From SKLM01 sp964542755 (GTDB lineage: Bacteria > Chloroflexota > Anaerolineae > B4-G1), in assembly GCA_964542755.1 (NCBI GenBank), contig CAZIWL010000164.1, positions 1-9,126 of the forward strand: DNA of 9,126 nucleotides, in the 5' to 3' direction. A program made the position numbers and the translations under genes. Position 1 is the first letter of the stretch. Every line of letters starts with the position of its first letter. Shown one piece after another: positions 1 to 6,805 of the stretch. Under the pieces are notes generated by a model, which was given only the letters and a program-made list of their open reading frames with translations, ran no database searches and was not told the DNA's origin.

Positions 1-267
1 TGGGAGTCCGTGACGGCCGGGTACTACGTCTACCGGTCGGAGAGCAATGACTTCGACGAGGCGAGCCGCATAGGGTACATCGACGCGAAGGGGCCGGGCA
101 GCTTCTATCAGTACACCGACACGCAGGTCGAGATGGGCAAGCGGTACTGGTACTGGCTGGTCGACGTGGCGCGGGACGGGACGGAGACGCGCTCGATGCC
201 GGTCTGGAGCCAGCTCGCCGGGCCGACATTCGAGGTCTACTTGCCCTTCATTGGACGGGGATGGTAG
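1..267 (+). CDS. C-terminal fragment of a secreted fibronectin-III-like protein with an LPFIGRG tail (5'-partial)
   Basis: The reading frame is open from base 1, so the gene starts upstream of the window; 88 residues are visible before the TAG stop. The first ~75 residues look like the last part of a fibronectin type III-like beta-sandwich: a W near the edge, then GYYVYRSES, a YTDTQV strand, and GKRYWYWLVDVARDGTET. In secreted bacterial proteins this order (hYRS...YTDt.V..G..Y.Y.L.DV...G) is typical of a Fn3-like module placed after a catalytic or adhesive region. The protein ends in EVYLPFIGRGW, a short hydrophobic-aromatic tail after the domain. The next gene ends in a similar tail, which suggests a shared C-terminal signal. 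An exported surface or extracellular protein is likely, but the catalytic or binding part lies outside the window, so no specific function can be given. The domain call is by pattern only. Confidence 0.75.
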   Translation, partial: WESVTAGYYVYRSESNDFDEASRIGYIDAKGPGSFYQYTDTQVEMGKRYWYWLVDVARDGTETRSMPVWSQLAGPTFEVYLPFIGRGW

Positions 268-375
268 AACGTTCGCGAGGTCAGGATCGCACGATGGGTT
301 GGCCTGGAAGGCATCGATAGACGACAACTGGCTTCCGCTGCGGATCAGCGACCTGGATTGACCTAGTACAACGAC

Positions 376-408
376 AAAGGCTTGCCCCGCCGCTTGGGGC
401 AGGCCTTT
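376..408 (+). terminator. Strong hairpin, probable intrinsic-type terminator
   Basis: AAAGGCTTGCCCC (376-388) pairs with GGGGCAGGCCTTT (396-408) over 13 bp with a single G-U pair, and the loop is 7 nt. It lies about 110 nt after the stop of the Fn3-like gene and 60 nt before the C25 peptidase start. The 3' arm ends in TTT but is followed by CC rather than a long T run, so termination could be weak. The A-rich 5' arm and T-rich 3' arm make it nearly symmetrical, so it could act in both directions. The rest of 268-467 holds no convincing gene or promoter. Confidence 0.65.
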
Positions 409-467
409 CCATTTCAGGCAGGACCAACGAGGTGGCGCCCTGGCGTCATCCGTGGTAGAAAGATGGC

Positions 468-3400
468 ATGAAACGAGATATTAGACGGTGGGTTCCAAAG
501 GCTGTCCTCCTGTTCACCATCCTGTCGCTTGCCGGTCCTGGCCTTGCTGAGGCCGGCCTCGCTGAGCCTGGGCTCACCGAGCCCAGACACGGCGAGGCTT
601 CGGACGGCGCTGGTTTCGCGGCCTCCGAGCCAGGGGTGGAAGCCCGCAAATCGGTTGGAGATGACCCGATCGTTGTACACAGCGGCCCGGAGTCGCTCCT
701 CCTCGAATGGCGCGCTCCCACCCTCGATTTCCGACACACGCTGTCCCCTCAGGGGCTTAACCGTACGGTGGTTGGAGCTCCTGGTTGGTCCAGCACGGGG
801 CAGCCAGGCCAGCCCCGCCTCCCCGTGGCGACGACCGTGGTGGTTCTGCCGCACGGGAGTGCGGTGAGCCTGGGTGCCAAAGAAGGAGCCACGGATTCCA
901 GGGCCCTATCGCATCCGCTGCTCACCGAGTCTGACCTGGAACTGCCCCTGGTCGATGGGGCTATCGTGGGCGGGCCACTGACGGGCGAGGCCCTCGACGG
1001 ACTGGTTGTGCGTGGCAGGCAAGTGGATGGAGCGGTCTCCTTCGAGGAGATCGGTTCGCTGCGTGGCTACCGGCTGGGGCGGCTCACATTTCGACCGTTC
1101 TCCTATGACGCCGGACGCCGAGTAGTGGAGGTTGTCGGGGAGGTGAGTGTCGAGTTGACGTTCTCGCAGGTGGAGGGTGGTGGGTCGAGCGCTGACGGCG
1201 TGGCCCTGCCTAAGGACGATTCTCCGCTCCTGGACGTCCTGCGGCAGTCGGTCGTCAACCCCGACCAGATGGCCGGTTTCGCGCCCGTTGTTGAGGGGGC
1301 CGGTGTCTCGACCCTGGAGAGGTCCGGGCAGACTGCGGGATCGCGCTACAAAGTGGGAGTTGCCGACGAAGGGGTGTATGAGCTGTCCTACAGCGCTCTG
1401 GCCGCGGCCGGCATCTCACTGCCCAGTGTGCCACCCGCCGGCCTGCGGATGGAGCACGCGGGAAGCGAGGTGAGCTACACCTGGGATGACGACGGGGATG
1501 GGGTCTTCGACGCGGGAGACAGCATCCTATTCTATGCCCGTCCCACATCGAGCCGGTGGGTGGACCACGACGTGTACTGGATCGAGACGGGGGTGCCGGG
1601 GACGCTTATGACCACTCGCTCGGGGGATCCCTCGGGTGTCACGCAGGATGGAAATCTCTGGGCGACGGCCGCTGCCGAGAGCAACGTCGGGGAGAACAAC
1701 TATCTGTCCCAGTTCCCCTCGGGTCGCGACGGCGATCACTGGTACTGGGACCTCCTCAATTGGAACTACGAGTTTGGGACCGGGGAGAGGACGGGAACCT
1801 ACGATGTCGAGCTGCTCGACCCCTCGGCTTCCGTGGGGCCCGCCGAGCTCACGGCGTACCTTCAGGGAGCGAACGCGAGTCAGCATTTGAACCCCGATCA
1901 CACGGTCGAAATGATGCTCAACAGTCATGCCCTGTCCCCTTCGGCGGCCTGGAACGGTATGACGTACGTGTCGAACACGGTGACGGCATCACCATCGATG
2001 CTGAGCTCCGGTGTGAACTCGGTCGAGCTCGCTTTGCCGGCAGGCAGGGCTTCGACAGGCACCGACAAGGTCTGGTTGGATGCCCTGGAGATCCGATACG
2101 CCGTCCAAGGTCTCACCGGCCAACCGGCTCGCCTGCGGGGCGAGACAGGGCGCAGAAAGTACAGCCTCGGGGGCTTGAGCGGCGGCACGCCTGTGGTATG
2201 GGACGTTACCCAGCCCGAGGCGCCGCAAGTGGTCACCGGCGTGACGAACGGAGGAGGGACGATTACGCTGGCCGACGCAGACACCGGCACGGCGGACTAC
2301 TTCGTCCGCGGCCAGGGCCAGACGGAGACCCCGCGGTGGATCGAGCCTGCTCTTGAGCTGGAGGAGTCTCTGGAGGGCGCGGAGTACCTGATCATCGCGC
2401 ATTCCAGTTTCCTGAGCGCGGTTGGCCCGCTGGTCTCCGAGCGGGAGACCGAGGACGGTCTGGACGTGCGTACGGTCTCGGTGGAGGCCGTGTACGATAC
2501 GTTCGGCGAGGGGCGCATGGATCCGCTGGCCATCCGGGAGTGCATCAGCGCCACGTATCACAGCGTCTCGCCCCCTGCCCTGGACTACGTCTTGCTTGTC
2601 GGTGACGGCACCCACGATCCCCTGAACAACAAGCAGAGCTCCTACTGGCAGGAGACGACCATTCCTCCGTATCTGGCCATGGTCGACATCTTCTCGGGGG
2701 AGGTGCCGGCGGACAATCGATTTGCGACCGTGGACGGCGATGGAGAGGGGGAGGACATTCTCCCCGACGTCGCAATTGGGCGTCTGCCCGTGCAGACCGT
2801 TGACCAAGCAAGCACGGTGGTGGGGAAGATCCTAGGCTACGAGGATCGGTCGTTGAGCTGGCCCTGGAATGAGAAATTGCTCTTCTTCGCCGATGCCCAT
2901 GCGTTTGACTACTTCCACGAGGAATCGGACGAGATCTACAGCAACACGCTGGAGATCGAGCCCTTCTCACCGGCGCGCTACTACTTCTGCCAGGAGGAAT
3001 GTGATGAGCCGCACCTGGTGGAGGGCAAGGTGGCGATGGAGGACGCGACGCTTCGCGCACTGAATCGCGGGGCGCTGCTGGCAACGTGGGTGGGACACGC
3101 GTCCTGGCATCAATGGGGCGGTCAAGACCTCTTCCACAAGTCGGATGTGCCCGCGCTCGATAACGGGGAGATGCTTCCTGTGGTGCTGGAGATGACGTGC
3201 TTCACCAGCTATTTCTCCCTGCCAGACACGGATGTCCTCGACGAGGCGCTGCTGCGCCAGGAGGGGGGCGGAGCCGTGGCGACGTGGGGCTCGACGGGTA
3301 CGGGGCTCACGTCGGGCCACGTCGGCCTTCATAAGGGATTCGTGAACGCAGCGCTGGGCAAAGGACAGGACCCAGCGGCCCTGGGTCCTGCTGCGGTGGC

Positions 3401-3554
3401 GGGCAGGCTCGCCCTCGGAGACGGGACGCCGGCCAATAGGAGTTTGTGGGATACGTACGTCCTGTTTGGGGATCCAGCGATGCACCTGAACCTGGACATC
3501 GTGCCTTGGGCCCACCAGACATCCCTCCCGCTGGTCTTCCGAGGGGCGCAGTAG
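468..3554 (+). CDS. Secreted C25-family (gingipain-like) cysteine peptidase with an LPLVFRG C-terminal tail
   Basis: This 1028-residue protein starts with a signal peptide: basic MKRDIRRWVPK, a hydrophobic stretch to about residue 24, and likely cleavage near A27. A short GLAEP-type repeat follows (25-39). Residues ~66-236 resemble the C25 propeptide (GQPRLP then VVVLPHG at 113-130). Residues ~293-360 (RYKVGVADEGVYELSY...) form a beta-rich module with a calcium-loop-like D340-D-D-G-D-G-V-F-D-A-G-D351. The peptidase domain is about 637-1006: YVLLVGDGTHD (707-717), DVAIGRLP (767-774), VGHASW with the predicted catalytic His877, and EMTCFTSYF with the predicted nucleophile Cys911, closing at FGDPAMHLNL. 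The tail HQTSLPLVFRGAQ resembles the end of the preceding gene. Known C25 members are Arg- or Lys-specific gingipains and the PorU sortase; the specificity here is unknown. The ribosome site is weak (AGAAAG at 458-463), but the signal peptide supports the ATG at 468. The gene converges on the sortase. Confidence 0.9.
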   Translation: MKRDIRRWVPKAVLLFTILSLAGPGLAEAGLAEPGLTEPRHGEASDGAGFAASEPGVEARKSVGDDPIVVHSGPESLLLEWRAPTLDFRHTLSPQGLNRTVVGAPGWSSTGQPGQPRLPVATTVVVLPHGSAVSLGAKEGATDSRALSHPLLTESDLELPLVDGAIVGGPLTGEALDGLVVRGRQVDGAVSFEEIGSLRGYRLGRLTFRPFSYDAGRRVVEVVGEVSVELTFSQVEGGGSSADGVALPKDDSPLLDVLRQSVVNPDQMAGFAPVVEGAGVSTLERSGQTAGSRYKVGVADEGVYELSYSALAAAGISLPSVPPAGLRMEHAGSEVSYTWDDDGDGVFDAGDSILFYARPTSSRWVDHDVYWIETGVPGTLMTTRSGDPSGVTQDGNLWATAAAESNVGENNYLSQFPSGRDGDHWYWDLLNWNYEFGTGERTGTYDVELLDPSASVGPAELTAYLQGANASQHLNPDHTVEMMLNSHALSPSAAWNGMTYVSNTVTASPSMLSSGVNSVELALPAGRASTGTDKVWLDALEIRYAVQGLTGQPARLRGETGRRKYSLGGLSGGTPVVWDVTQPEAPQVVTGVTNGGGTITLADADTGTADYFVRGQGQTETPRWIEPALELEESLEGAEYLIIAHSSFLSAVGPLVSERETEDGLDVRTVSVEAVYDTFGEGRMDPLAIRECISATYHSVSPPALDYVLLVGDGTHDPLNNKQSSYWQETTIPPYLAMVDIFSGEVPADNRFATVDGDGEGEDILPDVAIGRLPVQTVDQASTVVGKILGYEDRSLSWPWNEKLLFFADAHAFDYFHEESDEIYSNTLEIEPFSPARYYFCQEECDEPHLVEGKVAMEDATLRALNRGALLATWVGHASWHQWGGQDLFHKSDVPALDNGEMLPVVLEMTCFTSYFSLPDTDVLDEALLRQEGGGAVATWGSTGTGLTSGHVGLHKGFVNAALGKGQDPAALGPAAVAGRLALGDGTPANRSLWDTYVLFGDPAMHLNLDIVPWAHQTSLPLVFRGAQ
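540..584 (+). repeat. Three 15-bp tandem repeats encoding GLAEA-GLAEP-GLTEP
   Basis: Three in-frame 15-nt units lie directly behind the signal peptide of the C25 peptidase: GGCCTTGCTGAGGCC (540-554), GGCCTCGCTGAGCCT (555-569) and GGGCTCACCGAGCCC (570-584). Each is also close to self-complementary. They encode a Gly-Leu-Ala/Thr-Glu-Ala/Pro pentapeptide at residues 25-39, around the predicted cleavage site. The copies differ mostly at synonymous or mild positions, so the array is not very recent. Confidence 0.8.
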
Positions 3555-3717
3555 CGAGGAGATCGACCAAGGTCTGGCGCGCTGCTCTCCATTGACGGTG
3601 GGGTTCACGGCGTGGGCCAGTAGGACGGAGATTGGTGGGGTGAGAAGAGGGCGCCGGCTGGGGAGGGGGGCGGCGGATCGTAGCGGACCCGAACGGGGAC
3701 GGGGCTGAGCTAACCCA
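3555..3717. other. Convergent intergenic region with a G-rich tract
   Basis: This spacer separates the stop of the C25 peptidase (+) from the stop of the sortase (-). No gene or classic hairpin-plus-T-run terminator is visible for either strand. It holds a G-rich stretch on the plus strand at 3637-3670 with four G-runs of 3 to 6 (GGGG, GGG, GGGG, GGGGGG) separated by 8, 8 and 1 nt, which could form a G-quadruplex. A small inverted repeat, CCCGAACGGG, lies nearer the sortase end. Either structure could help end transcription of the two facing genes; this is inference. Confidence 0.4.
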
Positions 3718-5982
3718 TCAACCCCCGAAGCGATCCTCTTCCTCCGGTGTGCTTTCCGGGAAGGCGGTGATGACGAGACGGTTGGCGGTGCTGCCGTAGG
3801 GATGGCACGTGATGAGGGTCAGCCGCTCATCCTCGGTGGTGCCGAGCAATTCGGCGTGCTCGAGGCGGACGTCCAACGGCTGCCCCGTCTCCCGAAAGAT
3901 GGTGGACTGCGCAACCTCGTAGCGGCGGGCGGCATCATCCGCTTGGAGGGTGATGAGGTCCCCCTCCTCAAGGCGATAGAGATCGCGGAAGATCTCCCCG
4001 TGGGTTGTATTGTGGCCGTTGAGGACGGTATTCCCCACTTCGCCCAGGGGCGCCGATTCGTCGTGCCACCCGGCGGCCCGCTCATCAGGAACCTCCCAGA
4101 TGCCCATCTCCTCGTCCCCTACCCGCTGAGTCGACCAGCCGACGGGCACAATGGGCGCGTCCAGGTTCAGCCTCGGGATCACAATGCGGGTGGGGATGGC
4201 CGGCTGAGGAGTGGGCGTCGGTGTCATCTCCTCGCTGGGCTCCGGCTCTGCCGTGGCGTCCGGGGCGATGAGCGGGGGGGCATCCGGGATCGGCGTCTGG
4301 TCGCCAGAGTCCACAAGCGATTGAACGGCGGTGGGCGTGGGCCCTTCGGCCGCGTCAGCGTGGCGGGATGATCCACCCTCGCCCTCGCGTGAGGTGTCGT
4401 CGGGCGAGACCGGAGCGGCAGCCGAGTCTGCCGTAGGTAGCTGGGCGGCGGAGGACGCGGGCGCAACCTGACCGGCGGGGGCCGCGTCGAAGGCTTCGGA
4501 GAGCCACCAGAGCCGCGAGACGATGTGCGGGTAGGCCAGGATCGACCCGACGATAAGGAGGAGCACCCCCAACCCAACGAGGATGATCATCATCAGGCTT
4601 GGCAGCGGGCCCTGGCTTGAGCGCGATTTCCCGAAGAGTGATGGCACGCCCTTCAGGCCGCTCTGGACGGCGTCCTCCACAACCTGAGCTAGCTGTCCGT
4701 CCAGAGGCTCAGAGACGCGGACACGTTCGCGTCTTAGCTCTTTCAATTCCTCCCGCACGTCGGCGAGCTTCGACTCCAGGGTCTCCAGGCTCAATTGCTT
4801 ACTGGCGATCTCGGCTGCGAGTTTCTGATCCGTGGCGCGGAGATCGTCGAGCTTGAGTTGTTGAGTCGCGTGGCGCTGCTCGGTCCCATCGAGATCGCTC
4901 CTGGCGGTCTCCAGGGACCGCTCCGTTGACTCCAGCTCCTCCGTCTTGGCTGTCAGTTCCTGCTCCAGCGAGTGGAGGTTTTCCTCAAGGGCGTCGCGAT
5001 CCCCTCGGGCTAGCTCAAGGCGCTCGCGCACCTCCCTCAGCGCCCTGGCTTCCTCCCGGGCTTCCTGGAGGGTCAACTCGAGCGCCTGATCCTGGGTCAG
5101 CTTCTGCTCGATCTCGTCTGACAGGCGTTCGTTTGTGGAGACGAGCGCGTCCAGTTGGCGCTCGCGCTCGGCCTTGATCTGCGCCAAGCCCTGCAGCTCA
5201 ATTCGAGCGTTCTCTCCCGCTCGGCGTGTTGCCTCCAGCTCGGCTGCTTCCTCAGCCAGCTGGCGCCGAACCGAGCGAAGCCTCTCGCCGAGCAGTTCGC
5301 GGTCGGCGTCAGCCTTTTGAAGCCTCTCTACCTCGTCCCGCAGGTCCTCGACTTCAGCCCTCAGGAGTTGGATCTCGGTGCGCGCTTCCCGCAGCGACGC
5401 CTTTCCCTGGTCGACCTGGTCAGTGAGGGCCGCCTCGCGCTGACGGAGACGGTCCGTATCGGCCTTGGATTTGCGCAGGCGGGCAGCAAGCTGTCTTGTG
5501 GAGTCAGTATCTAGTTTGGGGCGGGTTCTGCCCGCACGCTCGGTTTCTGACGCCGGCGCGTGTCCTGCCTCGCGGCCTCTCCCACGGGTGCGCCCGCCCG
5601 CGACATCCGGGTGGGCCTCCGGCGGGGTGACAGGTGGGTGAGGGCGGGGCGGGGGCGTTCGAGGTCGGTCCGTGCGGACAGCAGGGCTCTCGAGGGTGTC
5701 GGCGACAGGAGGTGGTTGGTGACCGGGCTCTCCGGCAGGCCCGCTGCCGGGAATGGCCTCGAGAAGCTGGAGTGCCTCCTCACAGTCCGGGTCAATTTCT
5801 AGCGCCCGGCTAAGGCACCACTCGGCGGCACGCGGGGTACTCGCCACGCGGGAGAAGAGAATCCAGGCCTCAAGGTTGTGGGGATCGTCTCTTAGAAGAG
5901 GACTGAGGATCCGTCTTGCCCTCCCCCGGTTACCTGCCTCCAGGGTCTGGCGGGCCTGTTCGAGGAAGTCCGCGGACATCAT
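3718..5982 (-). CDS. Membrane-anchored sortase with an N-terminal TPR-like and coiled-coil cytoplasmic region
   Basis: A 754-residue protein with five parts in order. Residues ~4-76 are a TPR-like helical repeat (ARQTLEAGNRGRARRIL ... CLSRALEIDPDCEEA). Residues ~80-157 are a Pro/Arg-rich linker. Residues ~160-425 are a long, charged Leu/Glu/Arg heptad-type coiled coil. A single membrane span (~460-483, PSLMMIILVGLGVLLLIVG) comes next, then a Pro/Thr/Ser-rich external stalk (~500-597). The sortase domain is ~598-741, with His657 in LNGHNTTHGEIF, Cys726 in LTLITCHPYG and Arg735 in ANRLVI, the expected His-Cys-Arg triad. Sortases cleave a C-terminal sorting signal and join the protein to an envelope nucleophile; the TCHPYGS...NRLV pattern is closest to class D/E-type enzymes. 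Start: ATG 5982 with GGGAG (5995-5991) 8 nt upstream; a second ATG follows at once. The large cytoplasmic half is unusual, since most sortases begin with the membrane span. The stop is TGA. Confidence 0.92.
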   Translation of the reverse strand: MMSADFLEQARQTLEAGNRGRARRILSPLLRDDPHNLEAWILFSRVASTPRAAEWCLSRALEIDPDCEEALQLLEAIPGSGPAGEPGHQPPPVADTLESPAVRTDRPRTPPPRPHPPVTPPEAHPDVAGGRTRGRGREAGHAPASETERAGRTRPKLDTDSTRQLAARLRKSKADTDRLRQREAALTDQVDQGKASLREARTEIQLLRAEVEDLRDEVERLQKADADRELLGERLRSVRRQLAEEAAELEATRRAGENARIELQGLAQIKAERERQLDALVSTNERLSDEIEQKLTQDQALELTLQEAREEARALREVRERLELARGDRDALEENLHSLEQELTAKTEELESTERSLETARSDLDGTEQRHATQQLKLDDLRATDQKLAAEIASKQLSLETLESKLADVREELKELRRERVRVSEPLDGQLAQVVEDAVQSGLKGVPSLFGKSRSSQGPLPSLMMIILVGLGVLLLIVGSILAYPHIVSRLWWLSEAFDAAPAGQVAPASSAAQLPTADSAAAPVSPDDTSREGEGGSSRHADAAEGPTPTAVQSLVDSGDQTPIPDAPPLIAPDATAEPEPSEEMTPTPTPQPAIPTRIVIPRLNLDAPIVPVGWSTQRVGDEEMGIWEVPDERAAGWHDESAPLGEVGNTVLNGHNTTHGEIFRDLYRLEEGDLITLQADDAARRYEVAQSTIFRETGQPLDVRLEHAELLGTTEDERLTLITCHPYGSTANRLVITAFPESTPEEEDRFGG

Positions 5983-5990
5983 GCCTCGAT

Positions 5991-5995
5991 CTCCC
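5991..5995 (-). promoter_or_regulatory. Ribosome binding site of the sortase gene
   Basis: GGGAG on the minus strand lies 8 nt before the ATG at 5982, which fixes the start at the first of two adjacent Met codons (the second would also be within range). Confidence 0.65.
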
Positions 5996-6208
5996 GTAAT
6001 CGGCCTGGCACCGGGCGCGTGAAGACCCTACGCGGGGTGACCAGGATAAGGAGGCCCTCTGCGGCTCCGTCGGCGTCAGCGGCCCGACCGCGGAGAGAAA
6101 ACGGTCGCGTCCCAGGACGGGCTCTGGATGCGGCGCCTGACACGGTCATGGCTCAGTCGAGGATCGCCGCCGTGGACGACGGGCGGGCGTGCAGTCGGCA
6201 CCAGAGAA

Positions 6209-6250
6209 CCAACGACCCGACTCCTTCCGGGGTCGGGTGTTGGGTCGTTG
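6209..6250 (-). terminator. Hairpin with two possible pairings, terminator or attenuator candidate
   Basis: CAACGACCC (6210-6218) is a perfect 9-bp inverted repeat of GGGTCGTTG (6242-6250). Inside it GACTCC and GGGGTC can pair around a TTCC loop. A competing pairing joins CCAACGACCCGACTCC (6209-6224) to GGGGTCGGGTGTTGG (6229-6243) with one bulge. No T run follows on the minus strand, so simple intrinsic termination is uncertain; a processing site or attenuator between the substrate and sortase genes is possible. Confidence 0.5.
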
Positions 6251-6282
6251 CTCTACGGCCTCGCGGGGCATGTCGCGCGGCC

Positions 6283-6309
6283 CCCTTTTTTTCCCGGGGG
6301 AAGAAAGGG
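6283..6309 (-). terminator. Hairpin directly after the sorting-signal gene
   Basis: On the minus strand CCCTTTCTTCCC pairs with GGGAAAAAAAGGG (one bulge and one wobble pair), starting about 4 nt after the TAG stop at 6314. The position immediately behind the gene fits transcription termination or mRNA 3'-end protection. There is no T run after it, and the loop is tight, so strength is uncertain. Confidence 0.4.
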
Positions 6310-6313
6310 TCGG

Positions 6314-6742
6314 CTATCCTGCGCGACGGTGCCGGCTCCAGGCGACCGCTATGCCGATAAACACCAATCCAAGCCCAATCTGCCAGACACCAAAAGGAAG
6401 AGTGGCGCCGTCACCGCCCCCGGTCTTAGGTGCGAAGATGCGCATAGGAGTGACCTGGGGGGCCGGAGCCGGCGTGTACGTCGGCGGCGGCGGCGGTGTC
6501 GGATAGGGCGTGGGTGTGGTCGTTGGCGTACGAGGTGGCGGGGTCTTCTTCTTCTCGGTCGGCTCGGGCGTCACACTCGGGTCTGGCTCGTCCGTCGCGG
6601 TGGGACGCGATGTACTGGTCGGAGTGACGCCGGCTTGGACGGACGGCGCCCCAAGCGAGCTGACCAGGATGAAGCTGACCAACACCAGCGAGCAGATAGC
6701 TATCAGGGTGTGCGTCGTGCGAAGCCGCGTGCGTGAGTGCAT
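6314..6742 (-). CDS. Small Pro/Thr-rich surface protein with a C-terminal APKTG sortase sorting signal
   Basis: 142 residues. The N-terminus is a signal peptide (basic MHSRTRLRTTH, hydrophobic LIAICSLVLVSFILVSSLG, cleavage predicted after SVQA, residue 37). The mature region to about residue 98 is Pro/Thr/Ser-rich with TPTP-type repeats, a KKK cluster and a run of five prolines; no folded domain is visible. The C-terminus has the full layout of a sortase signal: APKTG (104-108) followed by GGDG, a hydrophobic segment (~115-135, LPFGVWQIGLGLVFIGIAVAW) and the basic tail SRHRRAG. APKTG fits LPXTG with Ala in place of Leu. The sortase encoded next downstream is the obvious partner. Start: a GTG at 6751 is in frame, but its first base is also the last base of AAAGGAG; the ATG at 6742 lies 8 nt after that site and is the better start. 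Role: probably a wall spacer or stalk, possibly O-glycosylated (inference). Confidence 0.88.
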   Translation of the reverse strand: MHSRTRLRTTHTLIAICSLVLVSFILVSSLGAPSVQAGVTPTSTSRPTATDEPDPSVTPEPTEKKKTPPPRTPTTTPTPYPTPPPPPTYTPAPAPQVTPMRIFAPKTGGGDGATLPFGVWQIGLGLVFIGIAVAWSRHRRAG

Positions 6743-6750
6743 AATGGACA

Positions 6751-6757
6751 CTCCTTT
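6751..6757 (-). promoter_or_regulatory. Ribosome binding site that fixes the start of the sorting-signal gene
   Basis: AAAGGAG on the minus strand, 8 nt before the ATG at 6742. It overlaps the upstream in-frame GTG (6751), so that GTG is unlikely to be the start. Confidence 0.85.
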
Positions 6758-6780
6758 GTTGCTGCATAGCCAGCGCAGCC

Positions 6781-6805
6781 GGCTGGGAAGGGTACGTTCC
6801 CAACC
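6781..6805 (-). promoter_or_regulatory. Leader hairpin upstream of the sorting-signal gene
   Basis: GGCTGGGAA (6781-6789) pairs with TTCCCAACC (6797-6805) over 9 bp with one G-U pair and a 7-nt loop. It lies about 40-60 nt before the ATG at 6742, inside the leader predicted from the promoter at 7057-7085. It has no T run and is too close to the start for a normal upstream terminator, so it may be an operator or a translation or stability element. It matches no riboswitch class that I recognise. Confidence 0.4.

Larger units (their letters stand above)
5983..6313 (-). other. Intergenic region between the sorting-signal gene and the sortase
   Basis: About 330 nt without a minus-strand reading frame separates the two co-oriented genes. 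It contains two hairpins, listed separately (6209-6250 and 6283-6309), and the sortase ribosome site. I could not find a convincing -35/-10 pair for a separate sortase promoter. The plus-strand frames here have no ribosome site and an Arg/Ala/Pro-rich composition expected of chance GC-rich reading. Confidence 0.6.

Noticed and set aside
1989..2807. A 272-codon minus-strand frame inside the C25 peptidase gene.
   Set aside because: No motif is seen, and the plus-strand frame is continuous over 1028 codons with conserved peptidase motifs; this is a shadow frame of GC-rich DNA.
3802..4371. A 189-codon plus-strand frame opposite the sortase domain.
   Set aside because: It is the antisense shadow of the sortase gene, whose catalytic motifs and membrane span are clear on the minus strand.
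6128..6736. A 202-codon plus-strand frame covering the hairpins and the sorting-signal gene.
   Set aside because: Its sequence is Arg/Gly-rich low complexity caused by reading the Pro/Thr-rich gene backwards.
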